This document shows, in pieces, positions 44,500-63,959 of a DNA stretch of 64,000 nucleotides. Every line of letters starts with the position of its first letter. Within the stretch, counting starts at the first letter, position 1. Under the pieces are notes generated by a model. That model was not told where the DNA came from, searched no databases, and worked only from the letters and a program-made list of their open reading frames with translations. Both the position numbers and the translations under genes were made by a program. The DNA comes from Rutstroemia sp. NJR-2017a BVV2 (taxonomy: Eukaryota > Ascomycota > Leotiomycetes > Helotiales > Rutstroemiaceae): assembly GCA_002946415.1 (NCBI GenBank), contig NJPS01000035.1:248001-312000 (forward strand), given 5' to 3'.

Positions 44500-47270
44500 G
44501 CAACTCGGATTTTAGCAGACGTGCAACAAAAGTTGGATGGAGGATGTTTTCTCCTCCGAATTTTAACAGACGTGCAACAAAAGTTGGATGGAAGCTGTTT
44601 TACCCTCCGGACTTGAGTTATACTATACTGATTGACCTAATAGGGTTAGCTGAATAATGATGGTTCGTTCGTCCGTCGTCTGTTTCATACGAGCCGAGCC
44701 TACTCCCGATAGCAACATCTTAAGGAATCAGATTCTCGGGGAATAGAAACTCCCCGTTCATTCGGCTTGAGCGATTTATTTTCGAGTTGGTAAGATATGC
44801 AACACAAGATCTGCTGCATCTCTATCTGCAGTTATATTCCCTATTTAGGGAAATGGCGGTTGCTCGCTAGGCTTGGAGTTGTGGTTTCGGAGGAATAGGT
44901 TCGGAGCGGAGTTTAGTAGATGTGCAACAAAAATTCGTCGATTGTCGGTTGGTTGATAATGATCACTAGCAGAGGTTACGATGGGTCGTTGGAGGAATAG
45001 GAATAGTAATGTTGTCGGAGGGAGTCAATGGAGCGGAGTTTAGTTGATGTGCAGGAAGAGCTGAGCTCACATCTCCCCTCTCTCGTTAAAGTAATCGGTG
45101 CTGGTTGAATAATCTTCATTAGCATTTGCTATAGCCGCGATCTTATAACCTAGTCCGGCTGTGGAAAAAAGCTGCTGGAACAGAGTCAATTGGCCATACA
45201 ATGGAATCCACGTTTCCGCAATATACATCTCTCTCTGTATACTCCTCGTTGACCCCAACCCAACCTGATAATCTTTGCAACGAGATCTCTACAGTATCTC
45301 TCCACGCTCTTCGAGCCATCGGAGTAAAGAACATCTACATCCCATCTTCATCCGCATCTCATCGAGATCCGCCCAGTCTTTCTCCACAAACTACACTCGG
45401 CACTGAGTACGAGCAAATAACCGCGTCCAAGGAACGGAACCGGCGCAATTCATTCTGACACAAATTTTCAGATATGCAACAATCCGATTCCTTCTCTTCT
45501 ACTTGCCCCAAACCAGATCATTTAGCCGTCTTTGCCATATCCCTAGCTCGGTCTGCAAGTAAAAACGAATACAGTATCAAAATCCCAATCTCCGACGTTA
45601 ACGTTGTATCCAAACATGCCGAGGTACAGTACATAAAATCTCGCTTACAGTAAGTTCCGCCGCAACGGAGCACGGAGACAGAAAACGAACGCCTAGAGCC
45701 GAAATTCCCCCCTTGGTTTTTTTATATCCGATGGGATACAACATAATGATCACCAAATACCAAGCAACAACTACAACGAGATAATAGTAATCATCTCTCC
45801 GCCGCAGTCTCGGATTTTACCTGAGATATGCAACAAAACAGCGCTCCGGTAGATGTAAGATCAGATCTATATGTATATCTACGATCGCCTACCAGGTTTT
45901 CGGAAATGGAACGTCGCCAAAGCCGAAACGCGAGATGAGTATACTTCGCATATACAGGTCGGATAGTAAAATCCGACGAACGCGTTGAGAGCTGGATTCT
46001 CGACCGGACGTCGGATTTAATCAGATATGCAACAAAAGACTCGTCTTCGGTCGATAGGAGTCGTTTCTCTAATGTATTCGGATTTCATTGCCTTGAGGAG
46101 CGAGGGAGCGAGGGGTTGACTTGACTTGGGGTTTTCGGCTTCGGGGATTGAGTGCCGCGCCACAGAGTGAGCTGACCCTGACCGCACTGAGTTGAGACAA
46201 CATAATTTTTCGATGCTCTAGATATGGAATTAAAGAACGGAAAAGAGAAACCGGTTCAGCTTCGGATTTAAGTAGACGTGCAACAAAAACTGAACTCATC
46301 TCTTACTGTACTGTACATAGAAGTAAGTTAGGTGTCGAATCGAAGAAAGGGGCCCTTTCGCGGTTCGGAGATCGGATAAATGTATCCGTGATGCTGCACC
46401 GAGATATCCATAACTTAACTCCATGGAAATATGATGGAAATATGAGGATGACGATAGTGATGGAGATGGAGATTGGTATTTCGGGTCCGCCTCGGGTTTA
46501 AGTAGATATGCAACAAGACTTCTGTCGTACGGCTTTTAGAACGGGTGGTTCTTTTCTTTTCTTTATTGGGAATGATCTGGACTATTCGGCTTTAAACATT
46601 TCCACGAACAGCACTCCACGCGCACGAAAGTAACGACAGTATTGCACCACGAAACCCGAGACGCCAAGGTACTCATCTATCCCACGACCATCTCTCGAGG
46701 TAGAAGACATTACATGCATAAATCTCGGTCCCGAAATCCACTGATTTCTCCGCGTCGGAATCGAACGAGTAAATCTCTACACCTCACAACACAAATCTCA
46801 GAAACCACCACCCCTCTCGGTCCCGATTCCCCGTCATCTCCGCCGCGTCGGGCATTATGAGATATGCAACAAATACCACCTGCTGAAGTTATCCTGATAG
46901 CTGTATACAAGTACTTCGATATCCGTATATGACCGAGCGAGCTATCTTGCCAAGTCGAAGCTGGTCGGCGGATCCGACGGAGATATCAAAACCCTACTGG
47001 CTACGGCCCCGCCACCAAATATCCTCGAGCCTTCTACCAATGTAGAATGTCGGTTCCGCTTCTTAAGACTTTATCCTCCTCGGATTTAAAAGAAATAAAA
47101 CACTTCAAAGCAGTAATCCACATTCGCACAAAAACAACCACCGAGATATCCGTCCCGTAGTTATCTGCAGCTGTAACAAATATCATATCCTCAGCTGAAG
47201 ATATACCCACCCCTCGGCCACAAATCCCAAGTTCTCCTCCGTCTCGGGGTAAGTAGATGTGCAACAGACT
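44500..47270 (+). repeat. Array of a dispersed ~25-bp motif with core RTGCAACAAAA
   Basis: Twelve same-strand copies, counted at the G of GCAAC (or GCAGG): 44523, 44574, 44799, 44924, 45051 (diverged), 45476, 45830, 46029, 46280, 46510, 46866 and 47261, plus a partial at 44500. The shared block reads approximately TCGGATTTAAGTAGA followed by YRTGCAACAAAA. The first part varies, while TGCAAC is nearly constant. Spacing is irregular (51 to 425 bp) and most of the DNA between copies is not visibly repeated. The exception is copies 1 and 2, which sit in a 51-bp tandem unit with GTTGGATGG after the core. No long frame spans the array. The function is unknown: it could be a protein-binding array, a non-coding RNA locus or an old tandem repeat. 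Confidence 0.8.
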
Positions 47271-47680
47271 TCTTCTTGGAGATCTAGATCTCCCATTTAG
47301 AGGTAAGTATCACCAATCTCCTCCGATATAGATCATCTTTCTCCGTTTCGGCCGTGAAGAGAAAGATATACTCCGTCTCGGACTCTCGGCGGATATCTTG
47401 TCTTCTTGGCAAATATATGTTTCTTTTATATAGTGGATCTCTTGGTCTTCTATATTCGGTATTGGATGGTTGGGATTGGAGATTGTTGTGTGAGGTGGAG
47501 AGGGAGATTGGGTGGTTCGACTCTGGATACGATTATCATTTATTGCGGATCTTGTCTCTCTACTTCTTGCTTCGATTTTGTGTTCGAGCTATGGATGGGT
47601 AGATATATCACACCCTTTCTGTCCCTCTTTCTCCTTCTCTCTCTTCTTCTCCTTCCCCATCTACCCCTCCCTCTCACCTT
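47271..47680. other. Spacer between the motif array and the pyrimidine-rich tract
   Basis: About 400 bp, T/G-rich. The frames at 47354-47602 and 47406-47819 are low complexity and not convincing genes. Confidence 0.35.
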
Positions 47681-47780
47681 CCCTCTCCTTCTCCCCCTCC
47701 CTCTCCTTCTCCCCCTCCCTCTCCTTCTCCCCCTCCCTCTCCTTCTCCCCCTCCCTCTCCTTCTCCCCCTCCCTCTCCTT
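47681..47780 (+). repeat. 18-bp pyrimidine minisatellite
   Basis: Five perfect tandem copies of CCCTCTCCTTCTCCCCCT (47681-47770) plus a partial copy. The plus strand is purely C/T here and in much of the flanks, a composition that can form triplex (H-)DNA. Open frames across it (PSLSFS repeats) are artefacts of the repeat. Confidence 0.9.
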
Positions 47781-48929
47781 CCCCCTCCATCACCCTCTCC
47801 TTACCATCGACACTCGTAACTATATAACTCACCTATCCACATCTATACATATATCCATCTATCCATCCACCTCACCTCCCACACTAAACCCCCCCTATAC
47901 CAAAACCCTTCCACCCCCCACCCATCCCCCAAACCCCCCCTTACACCACACTATCACCTCCTCCACTCCCTCACCACTATCCAGCCATTCCAAGCAAGCA
48001 AATACAGCCCACCATCCCGGCTCGCGCAGAAATAGAGCTTGTATATCCAATCCTATCATATCCCATCATATTATAATCCGCGCATAAAAAGTCCGCGCAT
48101 GCCAAATGATATACATACATATACACACAAGCCCAAGCCTCCGCCTCACTATCCTCAACCAGTCATTTATTCATTCATCTCCTTCTCACCCTCTCCTCTC
48201 CCACCCTAACCATCCCCGATCTATATCACCGTATCCTATATCCTAACCCCAAGAAACCCCGAACCAAAATCCCAAACCCCAACCTCCAACCCCACCTCCC
48301 TCCTCTATTGTCCCACCTTCATTCCCACCTCCCTAACACTATCCCCTCCCCCATCATCCCCCTCTCTCCCACTATCCCAGTCCCATCACCCATCCATCTC
48401 CACCCCTCACATCCAAAGAAACCCCTAATCTCCCATACCAAACCCCCCTCCCCCTCCCTCCTTCCCTCCTTCCCTCCTTCCCTCCTTCCCTCCCTCCCCA
48501 CCACCTCAACCACCAACTAGACCGTCTTCTTCATCAATTCATCAATATATCCAGTCCAATCCAATCCAAGCTCCCAACTCCAATAGATCTTCCATCTTCC
48601 ATCTCACATCTCTCTTCCTAAACATAATCTTCTCCATTCTCTTCCAAACCATAATCTTCTCCATTCTCAAGATAGAATATATATACATTCCCCCTCATCT
48701 CCACAACCACACCAACACCGAAAAGAAAATAGCTGAACTATTGAGTGCATACTATATTGTTCTGTTCTGTTCTGTTCTGTTTGAGAGAGCGGGATGGATA
48801 GGTTTGTATTACGGATGGATAGATGGATGGGATTAGAGTTTTTTTTATATAGATATATATTTCTGCATTAGCATGCAAAATACAGTACCACCTAAACATC
48901 TTCCCCCCCACACCAACTCTCACCCCTCA
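47781..48929. other. C-rich, purine-poor region upstream of nothing coding
   Basis: About 1.1 kb of strongly C/T/A-biased plus-strand sequence with very little G. It includes an 8-bp CTTCCCTC repeat at about 48452-48498 and a TTCTG repeat at 48760-48780. It lies at the 3' side of the carboxylesterase. No gene is supported. Confidence 0.55.
48452..48498 (+). repeat. CTTCCCTC microsatellite-like tract
   Basis: About four tandem 8-bp units, all pyrimidine, flanked by further C/T-only sequence. Confidence 0.8.
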
Positions 48930-50850
48930 CTACCTCCCATAAACACTCAATGCATGCTCATTAATCCACTCAATCCCCTCCTTCCTCCACGCATCCACCT
49001 CCACGCTACTCCCATTCGCCTGAAAAACGATATTCTCCCCCACCCCCTGACTTCCCACCTTATACGCCGGCCACTGCACCCCCCTCTCATTCCAATCCGG
49101 CCTCAACCCCGTCACAAACCCCACCCAACGTCCACTCATCTCCCTCGCCAGCTCAAAATACCCACTCGTTTCATTCGCAAACGGGTTTACCGCGTAGCCC
49201 TCCCCGCGCGTGTTGTTGAATACGAACGACACCTCTTGGAAATGAGTTGCGCCGATATAAGGCGGGATGCCGTTGACCAGGACGTCGAAGCGATAGGTGT
49301 AGCACGGAACGCCGAATTTCGCCCAGGAGAGGGCTGTGAGACGGCGCGGGGCGATGAGGACGAAATCCCCGAAGTAGGCTGCTAGACGGCGGAACTGAAG
49401 ACCTACGAAGGCGGAGAGGGGGTTGGAGGGGGTGTAGAGAGTGGGGTAGGTACTGAGGGAAGGGATACCGAGGGACTGGTTGTTGGGGTAGAGCGTCGCG
49501 ATTTCGTTCGCGGAAGCGGAGTTGGAGGGAATCCCGGTGCTGGCGAGAGTAGACAGGAACTCAGCATCGGTGTTCACGCCGGTGCCGTTGGGGCCGTAGT
49601 CGCTGCCGAAAGAAGTCCCTTCGTCGGTGTTGGTGCCGATGAGGAAGGGGACGTGGACGAAGTTTCCGGCGTGCAGTTGCATCGAGGGGTACGTGTGCAC
49701 GAAGTCGTGGTCGATAACGGGGAAGAAGGGGCCGAGACCGTCGGTGGAGATGTTGAGGGCGGAGTTGAGTTCGGAGAAGGGGAGGGTGCGGAGACAGGGG
49801 AGGGAGGCGGTGGTGTTAAGGGTTGAGGCACAGGATGTGTTGGCCACGAGCGTTTGGTACAGGGTTTGGTAGGCGCTGCTGTTGTAGGTTTTGACGAAGA
49901 GGGTCGGGAACCAGGCGATTCCTGGACCGCCAGATTCGGCGATTGCGGCGCGGAAGAGTCCGTCGTCTCGGCCTGGGGTTGTTGGTTAGTAGGTATTTTT
50001 ACTTATTGGATAGAGATTTTGCGATTTTGAGGAGAGTGAAAGTAAAGAAAAGGAAGAATTACCATTGTAAGCAAGTAACTGCGCGCCCACACTCTGCGCA
50101 CCAGCACTCTCACCCCAGATCGTCACCTTATTCTTATCACCGCCAAAAGCAGCAATATTCTCATTAATCCAATGAAGCGCCAACCTCTGGTCTCTGAATC
50201 CAATATTGGTATTACCACTTGCCAGCATCTCATCTCCAGCAAGGAAGCCCCAAGCCGACAAACGGTATTGCACACTGATGGCCATCATGGGCGTTCCTTG
50301 CTCCACGCTGTTCTGCACAATGAAAGATAAGTTGTAACGAGCATCGTTCGATCCACCCATGAAGAGCCCTCCACCATGAATCCACACCGCGACGGGGAGT
50401 TTTGCATGTTCGGAGATACCACTTGGACGGATGACTTCGAGGTATAGACAATCTTCCGATACTTCGTGTCCGGTGTCGTCGCCTCCGTAGCCGACGCAGA
50501 AGGGTGGGTATGCCGTGGCTTGTTTGGGTTCGGACCAGGATTCATTCAAGCTTTGTGGGATGCGGAAGCGGAGGTCGTTGACGGGTGGCTGTTGGGGTTA
50601 GCATATGAAGCGCATCGATGTGCAAGAAAAGAGAGAGAAAGAGAGAGAGACAAACCTGCGCATATGGCACACCGAGGAAGAAATCCTGGTTATAGTATGA
50701 ATTATGCACACCAACATAAGAGCCATTCTTCACCGTCACAACAGGTGCCTGTTTCCCCGAACCACCAGAAGGACAACCAGAAGGCTGAGACGAAGGAGCA
50801 GCCAACGCCGACGCGGACACGCAAAGGAGAGAAACAAGTCGAAGCAGCAT
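48930..50850 (-). CDS. Secreted type-B carboxylesterase/lipase (three exons)
   Basis: Alpha/beta-hydrolase acting on carboxylic esters outside the cell. Exons on the minus strand are 50850-50656, 50588-50063 and 49972-48930 (introns of 67 and 90 nt), giving 587 residues. The start is set at MLLRLVSLLCVSASALAAP, a clear signal peptide; the open frame further upstream would mask it. The family motif EDCLYLEVIRPSG is followed by the oxyanion segment WIHGGGLFMGG and the nucleophile elbow WGESAGAQSVG, with the likely catalytic His in IGATHFQEVSFVF. Many N-x-S/T sites (NTT, NSS, NGS) fit a secreted glycoprotein. The physiological ester is unknown. The upstream region is shared with the gene-free interval to SLX1. 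Confidence 0.92.
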
Positions 50851-51970
50851 GATTGCGATACTCAGAATGACCCTCAAACGCAGACTCAGACCACCGACAC
50901 ACCCGGGACCGGTACTTATACATTTCTCTTCTCCCCATGCCCTTCGTTTCTCCCCATCCTTTTTCGACATCGATCGCCCGCCGGCCGTTAAACTTCACGT
51001 CAGTCAAGTTTCGCTAGCTCCGAGGTAAGGTGAAAGGCCGCGACCATAGTGTCGCCGTCGTGATTGGTCAATCTCTAGGCAATTCACTCTAGCCTCGATG
51101 CGCATGTATCTTTCTCCTGCCATGAACAGCCATCACAATTGCCGGACCGAAGTGGACGCGGAGTAGTTCCTGCCATTTGTCGCGCAAACCAGGATTGCGC
51201 CGTTGCGTTGAGGCAAAGATGGGGTGCGGAACAGCGGGGTAGAATGTGGGGATGGGATGCTGGGGAAAAGAATCATCGGCAAGTGGCTGCGAGTTTGTAT
51301 GGTGTTCTCGTACTCAGAAACATCATCGCGCGGAATGTGTACCGTGTACGTGCTTGCACACGTGGGGATGTGCGACGAGCGACGAGCGACGAGAAATTCC
51401 GGCAAAAATTGGGTAAATTGATTTGACGTCGTTGATCGCTGATGATGTATGTGGATCTGAAGAATTAAGTTAAGGATTGCCGAATCAGGGTAATTCGCAG
51501 CTGCCGATATTTTGCCAGGCGTGGAGGAAGGAGAATGCGGGGATTAACGATCTCGAATTCGGGATGACAGCATCGGCGCAAGCAAGTGTTGCGATTGGTT
51601 GAAGGATTCTTCTACGACGGACTAGGCGATTGCTAATGCTTGTGTAAGAGGACGTGTTGGCGAGAAGAGTCTGGAAAGGAACGCTGGAATCAACCTCGGG
51701 TTGTTTATTTACCGCAAGAATAGACTGCGCTGTCGCTGTGCTGTGCTGTGCTGTGCTGTGCATATACGACGATGGTACTATAGTTAACTTTTCAGGTGCG
51801 GAGAGTCGACGAGGTTCGGTACGGAGAAGATCCGACGATCAGACAACATTCTGCTGCTACGTACCCGATGGCTAGGGATTGGATGGAGAAGAAGGACCGA
51901 TAGACAAACAAGCAAACACAGGTCTATCCTGTTTGTTTGTATGCACTAAACTACGCTGTTTGATTCAACC
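50851..51970. other. Intergenic region, no gene recognised
   Basis: A 1.1-kb stretch between the carboxylesterase start and the SLX1 stop. A GCTGT run lies near 51739-51760. Overlapping short frames on both strands are not convincing. Confidence 0.35.
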
Positions 51971-53691
51971 TCATTCATCCTCCATCTCGCTATCCTCAAT
52001 CACCGTAACCAAGGCGTGTTTAAGTTTCCTGCGCTTCTTTCCCGTTGGTGATTTTGTGCTGGATGTGCTCACTACAGAAGAAGCATCAGAGGAATCATCC
52101 GAATCATCCGCGTAGTGCTGAAAGCCTATTTCCACGTCCTGGACTTCCGAGCCATAGATCTGTAGATCGTCCATTTCTTCATCTGGCAGTTCTTCTTCTT
52201 CGTCTTCCTCGTCCTCGTCCTCGTCCTCATCTTCGGACTCCAAGGCTGCCTGAGATGCCGCCGCACCCTTGCCCTTACGCACTCTCTTTTCTTTCAATAA
52301 CTTCTCCACCTGCTTTTCACCCCTCATTCTCAACGAGACTTCCTTCACAACATCAATCCATAGAATCTCAGTCTTACAGCTAGGACAAAGCCCTTTAATG
52401 GGAATCATAGTTCCATCCCCATCGCTTCGAAGAAAATGTTTGCTGAGACAACTCATATGTGTAACCCCTTCACACCGCGGATTCGGACATGTAGTATGAA
52501 TGCCTGGGTCATTCTTGAGATCCTGCTGGCATACTCCACATAGTCCTTCCCGCCCATGGGCGATGATATCTCGCGCCTTCAACACGTGAGGCTTGTTGTC
52601 CTGGTATAGAATATGTAATGCAGCGATACCATGAGCCGGGGTCGAAGTTTCGGCTCCGTTTTCATCGACTGAGGTAGTTTCTTCAGACGGAAAATCGGTT
52701 ATTATGCTGAGCGATGGCCGAAGAGGCTCTGGGGCGCTGGTCGTCCATGTCAACCATGATTTGTGGACATCTGGGGAGAAGAAGCGAATATCTAGCGGCC
52801 AGCGTTCAAAATAGGAGGTTCTTAATAAAAGGTGTAAATTCGAAAGAAGGGATTGCATGGAATTTCGTGGACGTTTGGGCTGGCCGGATCGCTTCCTCCG
52901 AGTTGAGTGTTGGATTCTTTCTTCGGCTGGGATGTGCGTAGTTATGTGAGGATTTTGCCAAGCCCATCTGGATGAGTGTTAGATGGTGAACGGAACATAA
53001 AGTCTGTGCTCATTGAGCCATGTCGCAAAGGTAGGAGAGAGGCTTATCAACTCGAGATGATGAATGAACTGCCAGGCTTCTCATCACCTGACCTGACAAA
53101 CAGTAGCGTAGTCACATGACATAGAGCCACGTGATCGGCATACTCCATTCTATGTTTAGAGCCGCCCGGGTAGCAGCCGTAACCAACAAAGGCAACGTCG
53201 TACTTAAGTACTTACTCAAATTGTAATGCAGCAATATGACTGGGAAACCCCGTCACAATACATGTCATCTCCCATGGTCTTACAGCACTCCTGCTCGTTC
53301 GGGCAGCGCCACCTTTCACCAGGCCGTTGTGTTGCCGAAGTCGCCTGACTATTGCTGCTGTCAGCTAATAAAGTACGGTGAATGTAGCCAATAAACCGAT
53401 TTCGTAGAGTAAATGTCGTAGAGTAAATGTCGTAGAGCAAATGACGCTCCGCTGGCTCTCCGAGGGCCACTGCCGTGGAGGCCGACTAATTCGCGTACAT
53501 ATGGTAGTAAATGTACTTTTAATTCGCGCTGGGCTAGATGGGTGTTTTGGGTATTGTTTTGGTTGGCTGGCTGGTTCTTTTTCTTGCTTACCTGGGTTCG
53601 GAGTGGAGCCAACATATAAAGAACTATGTCGTACTGTTGATCTTAGAAGATAGCAGCAGTAAAAGGATGGTATAGGACGATCGAATGCCAT
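51971..53691 (-). CDS. SLX1: Structure-specific endonuclease subunit Slx1
   Basis: The catalytic GIY-YIG nuclease that, with Slx4, cleaves branched DNA during repair and recombination. Exons on the minus strand are 53691-53592, 53348-53216 and 52967-51971, giving 409 residues. Exon 1 encodes FYCCYLLRS and [10 protein letters not shown], the GIY-YIG core. Exon 2 continues [26 protein letters not shown] and [12 protein letters not shown]. Exon 3 begins WAWQNPH. A C-terminal RING-type zinc domain follows ([42 protein letters not shown]), and then a Glu/Asp run and a basic tail. The two introns are about 245 nt, three to five times longer than neighbours, and intron 1 holds a 14-bp triplet repeat. 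The joins are well supported by the family alignment. Confidence 0.92.
53401..53442. repeat. 14-bp tandem repeat inside SLX1 intron 1
   Basis: Three near-identical copies of GTCGTAGAGTAAAT. They account for part of the unusual intron length. Confidence 0.85.
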
Positions 53692-61297
<7,606 letters not shown>

Positions 61298-63132
61298 TTT
61301 GACTTTGAGATGAGGTTTGATGGTGTTGGTTCGTGTGTGTATGCATGCATGATGGGTCTTGCGGGATTTACATTTGCGGATGTGAGATGAGATATACGTT
61401 TTTCGTGTCAGAAGATCAGATGTTTAAAAATGACTGGCTGGGTGGCGGCAGATTCTTTTCAAGATTGTCAGCTCTTGGGATGTTAGGGTTGTGGTGGCTT
61501 CGTTTTTTGAGGGGAGGTTATCTATTTTTCCTTTGTTTTCTTGGTTCTTAAATGAACGGACGAGTTTATGGGGTTGGGGTTGCATTCTTGGGGGTTTTCT
61601 ATTTATTTATTAAAAGGGTTCAGATGGGGTTTATGCGTGCATGCATGGGTTATGGGTTGTATTATTTATTTTCTTTGGTTTGGTTTGGTGGGGTTGCTTG
61701 TGATTGTTTATGGGGTGATGATGATGAGGAGCTGAAGCGGGGGATGGATTGGGTTGGCCGAGTGGAGGGATGAGGGATGGATGGAATGGATGGATAGGGT
61801 GAGGGAGGGGGGATTGTGCGCATAGACTACAACATAGGGGAATGATGCAAGCAAAGCAAAACAGAACAGAACAGAATAAAACGAATCGAATCATATGTTG
61901 CGCGATGAATGGGTGGAGGGAGATGTGGAGGGATGGATTGGGGTGGGGAGGTCGAGGGAGAAAGAATAGGGGAGGGGAAAGAGAATAAAGTTTACTTGAT
62001 TGCCAGCGGGTGGCTGCTTCTGGTGGATGGTTGCTGGCTTGTGGCTGGCTTGGGGATAGATAGTACCTTGTATGTATATATGTATTTATGTATGAATGAA
62101 TTGCAAATTTAACTTGCATTGCATTGAGTTGTATTGAGTTGAGTTGTATTGAGTTGAGTTGAGTTGAGTTGTTGACTGGACTGGGTGGCGAATAATTATA
62201 ATTGTGTGTGTGTGTGGAGGGGATGAGGAGGGGGGTGAAAGGGGGGATGAGGGAGGGAGGAAGGGAGTAAGGGAGGGGGCGAGGGAGTGATGGAGGATAG
62301 AGTTAGCTACTTATTCGAATAAGGGGTCGCTTTCTCACATTATGACGTTATACTTGAGGAAAATATATATATATATATAGCTCAGGGTGTTCCAAGCGTG
62401 GGATGAAATACTAGACTGCAATTCCTATTATATCGTCAAATTGTGGGGATATCCTCTCGAAATCAAGTTTTCTATATTAATAATATATATAAACTCTAGT
62501 ATAGAAACATTTGTATTGGAGATGACTCTATGATATGGATGGAAGATTAATTAATCACTATTGCTACACTGCATTGTTTTCAGCGATTGGCTTGCTCGGT
62601 TCAGATCGCAACATAAAACTGGTATTACAAGACTGCTTCAAAAAGAGGAGCTGAAGAAACAAGATTATGAAGTTGGACAACAAATTTTCGTCGTAGTAAC
62701 ATCGTGAATATGTCGAGTTGTGGGACGATGGTTGGCTGGACCCCGCATCCCGGTGGATGTACAGTATCCGTTGCGTTGTATTCTAGATTGACGTGCATAT
62801 ACACGCCACTATTGACGGCCACAAAGGGACGAGCCGAACGCCCCGACCCTTCTTGCATATTTACATACATCTTCCTTGTTCTCAGGGTCTGCTCTATGCC
62901 CACCGAAATACCTTGGAATTTTGAAAAATAAAATAAAATGTATTGTGTCAAGAGTACCAATGGATCTTTCCTATCCGTCTATATAAAGATCCTATCCCTT
63001 CAACAAAATAAATAATAAAAGTATCATTGTCATTCTACTCTTACTTCATATACACATCCCTTCCTCACACCACCTTCAACTACAGTAACTCAGTTCTATT
63101 CCTACAAACTCCAAATTTAAGATTCCATCACA
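61298..63132. other. Intergenic region with G/T- and G/A-rich tracts
   Basis: A 1.8-kb stretch. It includes a GAGTT/GTATT repeat (62124-62172), a GT run near 62200, a G/A-rich segment at about 62215-62300 and a TA run near 62367. Short frames are low complexity. No gene is supported. Confidence 0.4.
62124..62172. repeat. GAGTT microsatellite
   Basis: Repeated GAGTT units, interrupted by GTATT variants. Confidence 0.85.
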
Positions 63133-63959
63133 ATGAAGTTCACCACCATCCTCAGCGTCGACAGGCTCGCAAATCTAGTCTTCCTCGCGACTTACTTCAG
63201 CTCTCTCTCCATTGCCGCCCCGACTGCACAGGCGCATGCCATAGAAAAGCGCGCACTCCCGGTGCTCCTGGGCCTTGCCAAATCATTCGGCGCACTCGGC
63301 GGGACGACCTTCACAAGTACTGGGGCCACAGCCATCACAGGTACTGGTGGCGTTGGAAACGGTGGCGTGTGGCCCGGCTCCGCGATCGTAGGTTTCCCAC
63401 CGGGGACCGCTTCCGGTGTGCTGGCACCGGGCACGGTCTTGGCTCAGAACGGCGAAGCGGCTTGTCTCACGGCTTACAATAAGTATATCTCCTCGTTCAT
63501 TACCCGCCGGCAGAAAAGAGCACCCACTAATTCCGAGATAGTGCTCGCTCACTCACCGCAACAGCTGCACTCCCCTCCTCCAATCTCGGAGGAATCACCG
63601 TCCGTCCCGGCATCTACACCTTCCCGACCCAAGCCGTGACTCTCTCCAACACACTAACGCTAGACGCCGGCGGCGACTCCACCAAGCAATTCATCTTCCA
63701 GATCGGCACGACCTTCACCACAGCCGCGAACGCAAAAGTGGTATTAACGAATAGCGCGCAGCCATGCAACGTGTACTTCATCGTGGGCTCGTCCGCATCC
63801 ATTGGCGCGGCGTCGCAGATGAAAGGTAATGTTATCGCATACACTGCTATCACTGCAAGTAACGCGGCGAGTAATCAGGGCACGTGGTGTGCTCTGCATG
63901 CGGCTGTTACGCTGATCAATAACTCGCTGGTTGCGCAGGCGGGGACTTGTCCTTCTTAG
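63133..63959 (+). CDS. Secreted DUF3494-type ice-binding (antifreeze) protein
   Basis: Proteins of this family bind ice crystals through a right-handed beta-helix and are secreted by cold-adapted microbes. Exons 63133-63482 and 63542-63959 (59-nt intron, phase 2) give 255 residues. A signal peptide of about 29 residues (start MKFTTILSV) is followed by a Kex2-like KR at 39-40, which suggests a propeptide. Family signatures are the opening LGLAKSFGALGGTTFTSTGAT, the WPGSAIVGFPPG segment, LGGITVRPGIYTF, LTLDAGGDSTKQFIFQIGTTF, and NVYFIVGSSASIGAASQMKGNVIAYTAITASN before a terminal Cys pair. The intron removes a stretch whose read-through would stop early. Families of this type are widely spread by horizontal transfer. 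Confidence 0.92.

Noticed and set aside
44500..47270. CRISPR array
   Set aside because: The repeats are degenerate, the spacing varies widely (51-425 bp), and the genome is eukaryotic.
47512..48087. 191-residue frame with PSLSFS repeats
   Set aside because: It translates the 18-bp pyrimidine minisatellite; no real protein features.
53365..53615. Alternative frames downstream of the first SLX1 exon
   Set aside because: They are read-through into intron 1; splicing at 53349 restores the GIY-YIG domain.
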